Source of the DNA: Shouchella tritolerans
GTDB taxonomy: Bacteria > Bacillota > Bacilli > Bacillales > Bacillaceae_D
Length of the DNA stretch: 64,000 nucleotides
Assembly (NCBI RefSeq): GCF_025770735.1
Contig: NZ_JAODPB010000003.1
Span: 124,001 to 188,000, forward strand
Direction: 5' to 3'
Shown: in pieces, positions 8,068-16,256 of the stretch
Position numbering within the stretch: position 1 is the first letter of the stretch
How the letters are laid out: each line of letters opens with the position of its first letter
The notes under the pieces: generated by a model
Database searches by the model: none
Told to the model about the DNA's origin: nothing
What the model saw: only the letters and a program-made list of their open reading frames with translations
Program-made: the position numbers and the translations under genes

Positions 8068-8961
8068 CTGAATTTGTTGGCATTCGACATCGGCGGGACG
8101 ACCATTAAACATGGCGTAGTAACAGCTAAAGGGGACATATTGCAAAAGGGCAGCGATGTGACGCCAGCAAGTATGGCGCTTTTGTTTGAATTGTTACAAG
8201 ACATAAAACGTCGTTATACCGCTGATTATACACTTTCAGGCGCCGCATTCAGCACGCCTGGAATACCAAACCAAACAACGGGGTTTATCGACGGCGGCAG
8301 CGCCATCCCTTACTTGCATGAAGTGCCATTTAAGCCGAAAGCACAGGAGTGCATGCAGTTAGCAGTCAGCTTTGAAAATGATGCGAACTGCGCGGCTCTT
8401 GCGGAAATGTGGCTAGGGCGTGCAAAAAAAATGAAAGACATCATTATGGTTGTATCTGGATCGGGCATAGGTGGTGCGATCATTAAGGACGGTACCCTTC
8501 ATCGAGGAGCGAATGGCTACGGCGGTGAATTTGGCTACATGGTTATGAATAAGGGCGGCGAAACGTTCAGCGGCATCACATCACCAGTTGAACTGGCGAA
8601 ACGAGTATCTGCTGCGAAACGAACAAATGTCGATGCTGTTCGCGTATTTGAACTGGCCGAAAATGGTGATGAAGTCGCTAGTAGGGAAGTCGATCGGCAT
8701 TTTTATTATTTGGCAGTAGGCTTGTATAATTTACAATTTGCCTATGATCCAGAAGCGATTCTCATTGGCGGCGCAATTAGTGAACGAAGCGATTACATTC
8801 CACGTATTTACGAGAAAATCGATTTGCTTATTAAAGCCAATTCAATGGCGAATTTGCGGCCTAATTTATGCAAATGCCGATTTGGCAATGATGCCAATTT
8901 AATTGGAGCTGTCGCTTACTTTAACCAGTCCTTTCGTCCAAAACCAGAAATTGCTGGGTAA
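8068..8961 (+). CDS. ROK-family sugar kinase, BglK-like beta-glucoside kinase
   Basis: A cytoplasmic ROK kinase with the ATP site near its N-terminus (LLAFDIGGTTIKHGVV), the substrate/catalytic motif FENDANCAALAE and SGSGIGGAII. The Cys-rich zinc motif of glucokinase-type ROK proteins is absent. The tail GNDANLIGAVAYFNQSFRP resembles enterobacterial BglK, which phosphorylates beta-disaccharides at the 6-position. The start is uncertain: the frame is open from ATG 8020 inside the GH1 gene, but AAGGGAG at 8052-8058 points to CTG 8068, giving a family-typical N-terminus. It probably feeds phospho-disaccharide to the GH1 enzyme. Confidence 0.82.
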   Translation: MNLLAFDIGGTTIKHGVVTAKGDILQKGSDVTPASMALLFELLQDIKRRYTADYTLSGAAFSTPGIPNQTTGFIDGGSAIPYLHEVPFKPKAQECMQLAVSFENDANCAALAEMWLGRAKKMKDIIMVVSGSGIGGAIIKDGTLHRGANGYGGEFGYMVMNKGGETFSGITSPVELAKRVSAAKRTNVDAVRVFELAENGDEVASREVDRHFYYLAVGLYNLQFAYDPEAILIGGAISERSDYIPRIYEKIDLLIKANSMANLRPNLCKCRFGNDANLIGAVAYFNQSFRPKPEIAG

Positions 8962-8985
8962 CCATGCGTTGAGAGGAGGAAATGC

Positions 8986-9888
8986 ATGAATCAGCCATCA
9001 TTGGCGAGGTTGCGCAAAAGCAAAACGCTAGCATTTTACTTGTTTATTTCCCCGTGGCTCATTGGATTTTTAGCATTGGCCGCGGGGCCAATGATTTACT
9101 CGTTTTATATGTCGTTTACAGAGTGGCAAGTAATGGGCGGTGCTGAATGGATCGGCCTCGAAAACTATGAACGTTTGTTTTTTCATGATCCGTTGTTTTG
9201 GAAAACGATGTGGAACACGTTTTTCTATACGTTTCTTGGTGTTCCCCTCGGACTTGCTTTCGGCTATTTGTTGGCGGTGCTTCTCAACCAAAAAGTGAAG
9301 TTTATGGGGTTTTTTAGAACGATCTTTTATTTACCATCGATCGTTCCTGCCGTAGCAAGCTCGCTGTTATGGGTGCTTATTTTCCAACCTGAGTTTGGTT
9401 TGGCGAATGCGCTCCTTGATTTTGTTGGTTTGCCGACTTCTCGCTGGCTATTAAGTGAGTCGATGGTGAAGCCAGCATTGATTATTATGAGCCTCTGGGG
9501 TGTTGGTGGCGGAATGATTATTTATTTGGCTGGCTTGCAAGGTGTACCTCCAAGTTTGTATGAGGCTGCTGAGATTGATGGGGCTGGAAAGTGGCGGAAG
9601 TTCTGGCACATTACAATCCCAATGACTTCGCATGTAATTTTTTTCAATTTGATTATGGGCGTGATCGGATCTTTCCAAGTGTTCACTCAAGCTTATGTGA
9701 TGAGTGGCGGCGGGCCAAATTATGCGTCTTTGTTTTACGTGCTCTACCTCTACCAAAATGCATTTGAGTTTTTTAATATGGGCTATGCATCCGCACTTGC
9801 TTGGATATTGTTTGTCATTGTTTTGATCTTCACATTGCTGCAATTCAAATTTTTTGGCAAGAAAGTTTATTACGAATATGACGACTAA
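8986..9888 (+). CDS. ABC sugar permease, MalF/UgpA type
   Basis: A 300-residue integral membrane protein with six predicted helices. The ATPase-docking EAA loop (EAAEIDGAGKWRKFWHITIP) is near residue 195. It is one half of the CUT1 oligosaccharide permease; its partner follows 18 bases downstream. The start is an ATG after GAGAGGAGG. No ATPase gene is in this operon, so a shared MsmX-type ATPase elsewhere is expected, as in other Bacillus oligosaccharide importers. Confidence 0.9.
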   Translation: MNQPSLARLRKSKTLAFYLFISPWLIGFLALAAGPMIYSFYMSFTEWQVMGGAEWIGLENYERLFFHDPLFWKTMWNTFFYTFLGVPLGLAFGYLLAVLLNQKVKFMGFFRTIFYLPSIVPAVASSLLWVLIFQPEFGLANALLDFVGLPTSRWLLSESMVKPALIIMSLWGVGGGMIIYLAGLQGVPPSLYEAAEIDGAGKWRKFWHITIPMTSHVIFFNLIMGVIGSFQVFTQAYVMSGGGPNYASLFYVLYLYQNAFEFFNMGYASALAWILFVIVLIFTLLQFKFFGKKVYYEYDD

Positions 9889-9905
9889 AGAAAGGGGGAA
9901 ATGCT

Positions 9906-10832
9906 TTGGAGGAACGGTACCAAGCAAATCGGCAAATCGAACCGATCACGCCTGGAAGAATGCCAGACCCGATCAATCAGACAAAGCCGGTTTTTAAAAA
10001 TCACACTAGGCAAAAGAAAATAGACCGTTTAATGATTTATCTGATGCTTGTCGTGTTATCGATTTTGTTTATTCTTCCTTTTTTATGGATGGTGTCCACA
10101 TCAATCAAAACTGAGTCACAAGCGATCTCCTACCCGCCGACTCTATGGCCAGCGCCGTTTGATTTTGCCAACTACCGAGAAGTATTTGAATTGGTGCCTT
10201 TTTTGCAGTTTTATTGGAACACGATCGTGGTGACAGGGCTGACGGTTATCGGCACTGTCGCTTCCAGTGCAGTTGTCGCTTATGCGTTTGCGCGAATTAA
10301 GGGAAGGGGCAGGAACTTCTGGTTTATTTTATTGCTTTGCACGATGATGCTGCCGCCCCAGGTGACGATGATCCCCGTGTATTTGATTTTTACAGAGCTT
10401 GGCTGGGTGAACACATTCTTGCCATTGGTCGTTCCTGCTTTTTTAGGAAACGCTTTCTTTATCTTTTTATTGCGCCAATTTTTTCGAGCCATTCCTAAGG
10501 AATTAGAGGAATCAGCCATCATTGATGGCTGCAGCTTGTTTGGCATCTTTTGGCGGATCGTCGTCCCCCTATCGAAACCAGCGCTCATAACGGTTGCAAT
10601 CCTTTCATTTATGGGGAGCTGGAATGACTTTTTGACACCGTTGATTTACTTAAATGATATCGATAAATATACGCTAGCCCTTGGTTTGCAAATGTTTAAT
10701 GGACAGCAAACGATGCAATGGGGGCCGATGATGGCTGCAAGTACAATGGTGATTTTCCCACTCGTCGTACTGTTTTTCATTGCACAAAAGCATTTTATCC
10801 AAGGAATTGCCTTGTCAGGAATTAAAGGGTAG
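9906..10832 (+). CDS. ABC sugar permease, MalG/UgpE type
   Basis: A 308-residue second permease subunit with six membrane helices after a polar N-terminal tail of about 45 residues. The EAA loop is EESAIIDGCSLFGIFWRIVVP. The TTG at 9906 has AAGGGGGA at a good distance, so the long hydrophilic N-terminus is probably real. It works with the preceding permease and the downstream binding protein. Confidence 0.9.
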   Translation: MEERYQANRQIEPITPGRMPDPINQTKPVFKNHTRQKKIDRLMIYLMLVVLSILFILPFLWMVSTSIKTESQAISYPPTLWPAPFDFANYREVFELVPFLQFYWNTIVVTGLTVIGTVASSAVVAYAFARIKGRGRNFWFILLLCTMMLPPQVTMIPVYLIFTELGWVNTFLPLVVPAFLGNAFFIFLLRQFFRAIPKELEESAIIDGCSLFGIFWRIVVPLSKPALITVAILSFMGSWNDFLTPLIYLNDIDKYTLALGLQMFNGQQTMQWGPMMAASTMVIFPLVVLFFIAQKHFIQGIALSGIKG

Positions 10833-10972
10833 TGGCTTTTAGGCAAGCGGATTTGTTTGTTTTCGGGAACGTGGCTCCTACCTTGTTAACGGCCCATTCA
10901 TCTTGGCGTTTATTTTCCACATTTTACGGCCATAGAGGTGACGAAATTATACATTTAAGGGAGATGAGATGG

Positions 10973-12235
10973 ATGAAAAGATGGATGTATGCACCAATCG
11001 CGTTAGCCTCGTTATGGGCTCTTTCTGCTTGTGGAGGCGACGAAAATGCCTCAAGTGATGGCGGCGATGTAACGTTGCGGATGCTTATTTGGGGAAACGG
11101 TCCAGAGGAACTTAAAGGAGAGCGTGAAATCCTTGATGTGTTTGAGGAAAGAAACCCTGGCATTAAAGTCGAACTAAGCCACGTTCCTTGGGATAATTAC
11201 ATTGAACGGCTAACAACGATGTCGGCTGGGGGGAACCAACCGGATGTGTTTTGGATGATTGATACAGCCTTAATCGACTATGTAAACCAAGGAATGTTAA
11301 TGGAGCTTGACGAATTCATTGAAGAGAGTGGCATAAAAGAAGACGAATATTTGCCTGGAGCGTGGGACATCGGATCGTGGGAAGGCGGGCGGTATGCGAT
11401 GCCAAGGGATTTGACTTCTCATCATATTGTTTATAACAAAGATATGTTTGACGGGGCAGGCCATCCTTATCCGGAAGCTGGCTGGACATGGGACGACTTT
11501 TTAGAAGCAGCAAAAGCGACAACGATTGAAGAAGACGGGAAGATTGTCCAGTTTGGGATTGCCGGGCTGATGTGGGAAGAAATGATTGTCCAAAACGGCG
11601 GTGCTTCGTTTAATATGGATGGGTCTAAAGTCGAGTTAGATTCACCAGAAACAATCGAAGCTATTGATTTTATGCATGACTTGGTGCATGTCCATCGCGT
11701 CGCCCCATTGGCAACTGAATCGGAAGGGCTTGGTGATCTGTTTTTAGCGAATCGGGCAGCAATGGCCTATGCAGGGCCGTGGCATTGGCGCCAATACGCA
11801 GAAGACGGAGAGTTTGAATGGGACATTGTTGAAGTGCCGGCAGGGAAAGCTGGGAACAAATCGCAGTTGCTTGGATTGCCGATCGGCATTGGATCGCAAA
11901 CAGACCATCCTGAAGAAGCATGGAAGCTGTTAGAATTTTTAACCCATGGCGAAGGCCAGTCCATCCAGGCGAACATCGTTGGTGCCAATCCGTCAGTCAT
12001 TCGTGAATCACATACATTTGCCGAAGGCCAATGGGTACCAGAAAATGTCGAAGCATTCCAGACGATCATGGAAGAAAACACAGTCGTGCAAAGCATGTTT
12101 CCAGACAAGTTAGAGGCTGTCTCTAACATTCAGCCTGTGATCGACCAGATCATGGATGAAACCCGGGATGTGGATGCAGAGGAAGCTTTAGGAGAACTAG
12201 CAGACCGGCTTCGTACAGAATTTGAGATGGACTAA
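10973..12235 (+). CDS. ABC sugar-binding lipoprotein
   Basis: A 420-residue extracellular solute-binding protein of family 1. The signal peptide ends in the lipobox LSAC, so it is anchored to the outer face of the membrane. ATG 10973 is chosen because AAGGGAG precedes it by 9 bases; upstream in-frame starts are not supported. A 140-base gap separates it from the permease genes. It should capture mannan- or glucan-derived oligosaccharides for the two permeases upstream. Confidence 0.9.
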   Translation: MKRWMYAPIALASLWALSACGGDENASSDGGDVTLRMLIWGNGPEELKGEREILDVFEERNPGIKVELSHVPWDNYIERLTTMSAGGNQPDVFWMIDTALIDYVNQGMLMELDEFIEESGIKEDEYLPGAWDIGSWEGGRYAMPRDLTSHHIVYNKDMFDGAGHPYPEAGWTWDDFLEAAKATTIEEDGKIVQFGIAGLMWEEMIVQNGGASFNMDGSKVELDSPETIEAIDFMHDLVHVHRVAPLATESEGLGDLFLANRAAMAYAGPWHWRQYAEDGEFEWDIVEVPAGKAGNKSQLLGLPIGIGSQTDHPEEAWKLLEFLTHGEGQSIQANIVGANPSVIRESHTFAEGQWVPENVEAFQTIMEENTVVQSMFPDKLEAVSNIQPVIDQIMDETRDVDAEEALGELADRLRTEFEMD

Positions 12236-12263
12236 TATCATTGGTAAGGAGGATTTGGAGCGT

Positions 12264-13217
12264 ATGAATCGTAAACGGTTACAATGGGTTGGAGCACTAG
12301 TGGTGGTGTTGGTTTTGTTTGTATACAGTAGCGGTTTAGCATTTGCACAAAACGGATTTCACGTAAAAGGTACAGAGTTGTTGGACAAAAATGGCGATCC
12401 TTACGTTATGCGTGGCGTCAACCATGGACATTCTTGGTTTAAGCAAGACTTGGAGGTAGCAATCCCTGCCATAGCGGAAACAGGGGCGAACACGGTGAGA
12501 ATGGTCTTATCCAATGGACAGCAATGGGAAAAGGATGATGCCTCTGAGCTTGCCCGTGTACTGGCTGCCACAGAAAAACATGGATTGACAACCGTGCTTG
12601 AAGTCCATGACGCTACAGGAAGTGACAATCCCGATGATTTAGATAAAGTAGTCGATTATTGGATCGAAATGGCCAATGTTCTAAAGGGGACAGAAGACCG
12701 AGTGATCATTAACATTGCCAATGAATGGTATGGGTCGTGGAGGAGCGACGTTTGGGCAGAGGCATACGCACAAGCGATTCCGCGTTTGCGCAGCGCTGGC
12801 CTCTCCCATACACTAATGGTTGATGCGGCAGGCTGGGGCCAGTACCCTGCCTCCATCCACGAGCGGGGAGCCGATGTGTTTGCGTCTGATCCATTAAAAA
12901 ACACAATGTTTTCCATTCATATGTACGAATATGCAGGAGCTGACAGGAAGACAGTTGCCTATAACATTGATCGTGTACTAGCTGAAAATCTTGCTGTTGT
13001 AATTGGTGAATTTGGCCATAGGCATCATGATGGCGATGTTGATGAAGATGCGATTTTGGCCTATACAGCAGAGCGGCAAGTGGGCTGGCTTGCTTGGTCA
13101 TGGTATGGCAACAGCGGGGGTGTTGAATATTTGGATTTAGCTGAAGGCCCATCAGGCCCATTGACGAGATGGGGCGAACGGATTGTCTATGGTGAAAATG
13201 GGCTTAAGAGTGATTAA
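12264..13217 (+). CDS. secreted endo-beta-1,4-mannanase, GH5 (subfamily 8-like)
   Basis: A 317-residue secreted hydrolase with a Sec signal peptide probably cut after AFA (before QNGFHVKG). It has the GH5 fold: MRGVNHGHSWF at the N-terminus, the acid/base Glu in INIANEWYG and the nucleophile Glu in VVIGEFGHRH. The sequence style matches alkaline Bacillus mannanases of GH5_8. It is a bare catalytic domain without carbohydrate-binding module. It is the last gene of the operon and should release manno-oligosaccharides outside the cell for the ABC importer. AAGGAGG and GGAG precede the ATG. Confidence 0.88.
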   Translation: MNRKRLQWVGALVVVLVLFVYSSGLAFAQNGFHVKGTELLDKNGDPYVMRGVNHGHSWFKQDLEVAIPAIAETGANTVRMVLSNGQQWEKDDASELARVLAATEKHGLTTVLEVHDATGSDNPDDLDKVVDYWIEMANVLKGTEDRVIINIANEWYGSWRSDVWAEAYAQAIPRLRSAGLSHTLMVDAAGWGQYPASIHERGADVFASDPLKNTMFSIHMYEYAGADRKTVAYNIDRVLAENLAVVIGEFGHRHHDGDVDEDAILAYTAERQVGWLAWSWYGNSGGVEYLDLAEGPSGPLTRWGERIVYGENGLKSD

Positions 13218-13223
13218 TCAATA

Positions 13224-13266
13224 GAAAGGGCTGGGTGCTGCTTATGCAGTCTCAGTCCTTTTTGCT
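13224..13266 (+). terminator. terminator of the mannan operon
   Basis: A long G-U-containing hairpin (AAAGGGCTGGG arm paired with a CTCAGTCCTTT arm, TTAT loop), followed by Ts, directly after the mannanase stop. Confidence 0.8.
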
Positions 13267-13279
13267 GTATTCGTAAGAT

Positions 13280-13323
13280 GTTAGAACAACCATTATGCTA
13301 AAGGGAGGCTTTAGCGATCTAAC
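13280..13323 (+). other. two-tier RNA hairpin upstream of the DUF2642-like genes
   Basis: The inner stem GCTAAAG/CTTTAGC (13297-13303 with 13309-13315) has a GGAGG loop. It is enclosed by an outer pair GTTAGA/TCTAAC (13280-13285 with 13318-13323). No T-run follows, so it is not a plain terminator. Function unknown. Confidence 0.4.
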
Positions 13324-13474
13324 GACGGAAGCAGTATTGGATTCGTGTTATTACTGCAAAAACAAGGATGGCTAATCAGTGCAATTCGTGGATTTTAAAC
13401 GATGCATAGGCGAATCTCACAAGCAAATATACTCTATTTTGCATTTACTAAAGAAGATGCAAAGGAGGGGAAAA

Positions 13475-13729
13475 ATGTTACGTGTTTGGTATGCACTAAA
13501 AAACTTTTTTTTGTTGCTTTGGTTCCCAAGATGCTGGAAAAAGGCGCGTGCGAAAAGAGAGCTGCTACATGGCCTCATCGGCAAACAAATCGAAATTTCG
13601 ACACCTTTCGGCTTTCTCGCTGGTGAATTAGTGGTCGTTGGGAAAGACTATATTGAATTGTTGGATGAGATAGGTGCAGACGTGCTTGTCCGCATCGCCA
13701 AAATCGAAACGGTCAAGTCACTAAGCTGA
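13475..13729 (+). CDS. small DUF2642-like protein
   Basis: An 84-residue protein with a basic/hydrophobic N-terminus and a C-terminal beta-rich module (LIGKQIEISTPFGFLAGELVVVGKDYIELL) of the DUF2642 type. This family is common in Bacillus and often spore- or surface-related. AAAGGAGGGG lies directly before the ATG at 13475; the frame is open further upstream without a better start. It is followed 21 bases later by a similar small protein, so the two are probably a co-transcribed tandem pair. Biochemical role unknown. Confidence 0.7.
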   Translation: MLRVWYALKNFFLLLWFPRCWKKARAKRELLHGLIGKQIEISTPFGFLAGELVVVGKDYIELLDEIGADVLVRIAKIETVKSLS

Positions 13730-13750
13730 AAGCGGAAGGAGGCAAAGCAT

Positions 13751-13981
13751 TTGTGCAATTCTTTTTATAAGAGGCTAGCTCGACGTCTCGATGCGCGAGT
13801 GGAGATAGCCACAGATACAAATTTTATTGAAGGCATACTTGTCCGTGTGACCCCTAAATTGCTGATTATTGATGGAACCGATGGTTATGGATATGGGCCA
13901 GACACAAGCCAATTTATCGACGTAAAGGCTGTCAATCATGTACGGTTTTTGCAAACAGAAGATCAATCAATACAAGATTAA
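13751..13981 (+). CDS. small DUF2642-like protein, second of tandem pair
   Basis: A 76-residue product starting at TTG 13751 with AAGGAGG 8 bases upstream. The core (ARVEIATDTNFIEGILVRVTP then LLIID and FIDVKAVNHVRF) has the same strand pattern as the preceding protein, suggesting duplication and possible hetero-oligomers. No signal peptide or membrane segment. Function unknown. Confidence 0.65.
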   Translation: MCNSFYKRLARRLDARVEIATDTNFIEGILVRVTPKLLIIDGTDGYGYGPDTSQFIDVKAVNHVRFLQTEDQSIQD

Positions 13982-13995
13982 ATCGCCTTAAAATC

Positions 13996-14035
13996 GAGTG
14001 GTCTTTTTCCAATTCAGCCGGGAAAAGGCCGCTTC
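13996..14035 (+). terminator. hairpin after the DUF2642-like pair
   Basis: GTGGTCTTTTTCC pairs with GGGAAAAGGCCGC, with G-U pairs, about 15 bases after the stop. The trailing T-run is weak. Confidence 0.5.
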
Positions 14036-14212
14036 TAATTCTCCGAGTATTGCTGCTTGTAGGGGCCACAATCGCAATGTCATCAATTGCAGTGCGAAAA
14101 ACGACATACCCCCTCTAGGGCATGGGACTTAGGTGACGATACGTTTGTCAGGCAACCTGTTTCTAAAAACTATGGTAATCTATTAGGAGAACAATCAATT
14201 AGGGGTGGAATG

Positions 14213-14734
14213 ATGAAACGAATTGCAATTGACATGGATGAAGTGATGGCCGACTTTAACAAAAAGCATTTGGCGCTGTTTAATAGAGATTTTGGCGAAC
14301 AACTAACAACGGATGATTTACACGGCAAAAAGCTAAGGGAGCTTCGCCCTGAGTTAGTAAAAGAAATCCGCAGCTACTTGCTCGACCCTACTTATTTCCG
14401 CGATCTGGAGGTCATGGAAAATTGCCAAGAGGTAGTAGAGGAACTGGCCCAGTCGTACGAAATTTTTGTAGCGACGGCGGCAATGGATTTTCCAACATCC
14501 TTTAATGCAAAGTACGAATGGCTCAAAGAACATTTTCCATTTATTGATGACCAAAATATTGTCTTTTGTGGCGATAAAAGCATCATCCACGCCGACTATT
14601 TGATTGACGATAATGTTCGCCAATTAGAACGGTTTTCAGGGAAAGGGATTTTGTTTACATCCCCCCACAATGTGAACGTAACAGGTTATCCCCGTGTCCA
14701 TAACTGGCTTGATGTCAGAGACTATTTTCTGTAA
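14213..14734 (+). CDS. putative 5'(3')-deoxyribonucleotidase, HAD family
   Basis: A 173-residue HAD-superfamily phosphatase. The catalytic motif I is IDMDEVMADFN (nucleophile and acid/base Asp), motif II lies around FVATAAM, and motif IV is ADYLIDDN. Length and order match the Bacillus 5'(3')-deoxyribonucleotidase family that dephosphorylates dNMPs. ATG 14213 is preferred (GGGGTGG 5 bases upstream); ATG 14210 is adjacent. Single gene with its own terminator. Confidence 0.82.
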   Translation: MKRIAIDMDEVMADFNKKHLALFNRDFGEQLTTDDLHGKKLRELRPELVKEIRSYLLDPTYFRDLEVMENCQEVVEELAQSYEIFVATAAMDFPTSFNAKYEWLKEHFPFIDDQNIVFCGDKSIIHADYLIDDNVRQLERFSGKGILFTSPHNVNVTGYPRVHNWLDVRDYFL

Positions 14735-14746
14735 ACCCGGAGGGTG

Positions 14747-14773
14747 AAAAAGCAGCCGCTAGGCTGCTTTTTT
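14747..14773 (+). terminator. terminator of the nucleotidase gene
   Basis: An 11-bp stem (14747-14757 with 14762-14772), a GCTA loop and a six-T run. Confidence 0.9.
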
Positions 14774-14902
14774 ATAACCGGTTTTCTAACTGCGTGTTAG
14801 TCGCTATTACTTTTGCTCCTTTGTTGATTCCCTAGCTGTTGCGGCTCCTCGTACACTTGCACACTATCATGATTTTCGTTTTTTGGTTCGTATTAATGGT
14901 TG

Positions 14903-14998
14903 CTAGTAAAGCTCCGCTACTACTTTTCCAGTAATTTTACCGTTTTTCATTTTCTCTAGATAATTTGGAACGTCTTCTGGAAAATAACGGAATATTTT
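14903..14998 (-). pseudogene. remnant of an MDR-type alcohol dehydrogenase C-terminus
   Basis: Minus-strand reading gives FRYFPEDVPNYLEKMKNGK followed by ITGKVVAELY and a stop. This is the pattern of the last 30 residues of medium-chain dehydrogenases/quinone reductases (EDV...LEKM..GKITGKVV). A stop codon lies directly upstream in frame and no start exists, so only the tail survives. Confidence 0.5.
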
Positions 14999-15070
14999 TT
15001 AAATAAAAGTGAGGTAATCGTACGAGGGGTGAAGAGGGAAGGCAATGAGTTGTCTCCCCTCAGGTTAACG

Positions 15071-15140
15071 TTACATTTGCTCAGCGGCTTTACGATAGTT
15101 GCTTAAGAACACGTTTTTCTAGCAGTCCTGTTTTGCGCAA
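15071..15140 (-). pseudogene. frameshifted coding remnant
   Basis: Two overlapping minus-strand frames read LRKTGLLEKR and then VFLSNYRKAAEQM followed by a stop. Together they look like the C-terminus of one protein broken by a frameshift. The family is not recognised. With the dehydrogenase tail at 14903-14998 it fills the 420-base gap between the nucleotidase and ferredoxin genes. Confidence 0.35.
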
Positions 15141-15156
15141 TGGCGCTGAATGTGCA

Positions 15157-15480
15157 TTACTCTTCTGGACGTTTGCCTGGATCCATCTGTTCGCTCGTTG
15201 CGGTGCGAAGCGGCTTGACTTTCAAGTCATTTGCTACGCGAATTTGGCAGGACAACCGTAGGTTTTCGGCAGTGATTCCTTTTTTTGCACGAATCGCTGC
15301 TTCAGCCTCTCCGATTGGGCCAGCGTCGCCTTCCATAATTTCGCACAAGCATGTCGTACATCTGGCATTTCCGCCGCAACGGTGCAAAATGTCTACTCCG
15401 TTGTCTTCTAACGCTAATACAAGTTTCTTTCCGTTTTCGGCTTCAAAAGAATGGTAGCCTTCAGCGTAAATCATTGGCAT
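15157..15480 (-). CDS. 2Fe-2S ferredoxin
   Basis: A 107-residue plant/adrenodoxin-type ferredoxin. The cluster ligands are in HRCGGNARCTTC (C-x5-C-x2-C) and a fourth Cys in LRLSCQIR. A short hydrophilic tail follows the fold. The ribosome site is weak and distant (AAGGGG about 12 bases before ATG); an alternative ATG lies at 15474. Soluble electron carrier; no redox partner gene is adjacent, and decayed genes lie on both sides. Confidence 0.82.
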   Translation of the reverse strand: MPMIYAEGYHSFEAENGKKLVLALEDNGVDILHRCGGNARCTTCLCEIMEGDAGPIGEAEAAIRAKKGITAENLRLSCQIRVANDLKVKPLRTATSEQMDPGKRPEE

Positions 15481-15573
15481 GGTCGATATTCGCCCCTTTT
15501 TATTAAACTTTCTGTCTCTAAAAATAATTGTAGCATGAAAAAGGGAATGATCGGCAGTTAATTAAACATTTGA

Positions 15574-15819
15574 TTAATGGACAACAGCACGTTTTTTTGC
15601 GAAAAAAGAACAATCTCGGAGGACAGATGCGTCTGACATTCGAGTAACCTCACGTACCGAATACATACCAGAGAGAGAATCTTTTACGGCGGCTAGTTTC
15701 AGATCCTTTGAATATCTTCTCCAGGTAGAAGACTCGTTTAGACCTTCCATTCCATGTGTATCATACTTATATGTCCATTCTCGTTGATCGGTGTACGTGA
15801 TATATTGACTTTCATTCAT
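15574..15819 (-). pseudogene. IS3-family transposase OrfA remnant
   Basis: The 81-codon frame contains WTYKYDTHGMEGLNESSTW and RYSKDLKLAAVKDSLSGMYS then VREVTRMSDASVLR. This is the double helix-turn-helix pattern of IS3-group OrfA proteins. The first helix-turn-helix is cut short and the second ends abruptly in unrelated sequence (FFAKKRAVVH). No OrfB is present. A dead insertion-sequence fragment. Confidence 0.65.
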
Positions 15820-15895
15820 TTATAGAATCATCTTCTAATCCGTTTTGTATCGCGTATTTCTCTTCTACTGAGTTATGATCTTTTGGACATAACAA

Positions 15896-15955
15896 ATACT
15901 CCCCCATAAGTAGCCAGATTTTTATTTTTTAATCTGTCTACCTAAAGGGGAGCAT
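15896..15955. repeat. imperfect inverted repeat, likely IS ends
   Basis: The arm 15896-15920 (ATACTCCCCCATAAGTAGCC...) is an imperfect inverted copy of 15931-15955 around a T-rich 10-base centre. Each arm looks like an IS3-type terminal repeat. With the adjacent OrfA fragment it suggests two element ends brought together by deletion. It would also form a strong RNA hairpin. Confidence 0.5.
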
Positions 15956-16023
15956 ATCAGTCGGGCCGGGGAAACCGGTTTTAACCGTGTGTAAAAACAA
16001 GATTAACATAGATTTATGTAAAC

Positions 16024-16049
16024 GAAGCCTAGATGAGGCTTCTTTCTTT
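16024..16049 (+). terminator. hairpin terminator
   Basis: GAAGCCT/AGGCTTC stem (16024-16030 with 16036-16042), AGATG loop, then TTTCTTT. It sits between IS debris and a convergent small gene. Confidence 0.65.
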
Positions 16050-16067
16050 GTGTTCATTTAGATGGCT

Positions 16068-16256
16068 TTATTCTAAGCCATAGTGGACAAGAAGCTGTAT
16101 TTCTAAATGTTCAGCTTGGTCGAAGCCTAGATCCTTGCGTTTGCTTCGAACGTATTCTTCGATGGCCCGTAAATAAGCGGAGAGTTCGCTTGTAGCTGTA
16201 GGCAAAAATGCTTTCGCCCGTTCTTCGACTGCATGCAAATCTTCGTTTGAGTACAT
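16068..16256 (-). CDS. small hypothetical protein
   Basis: A 62-residue, acidic, helical, soluble product (MYSNEDLHAVEERAKAF...). A good AGAGGTGA ribosome site lies about 5 bases before the ATG, which makes it a probable real gene. No domain recognised, no membrane segment. It is alone, facing the hairpin at 16024. Confidence 0.55.
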   Translation of the reverse strand: MYSNEDLHAVEERAKAFLPTATSELSAYLRAIEEYVRSKRKDLGFDQAEHLEIQLLVHYGLE

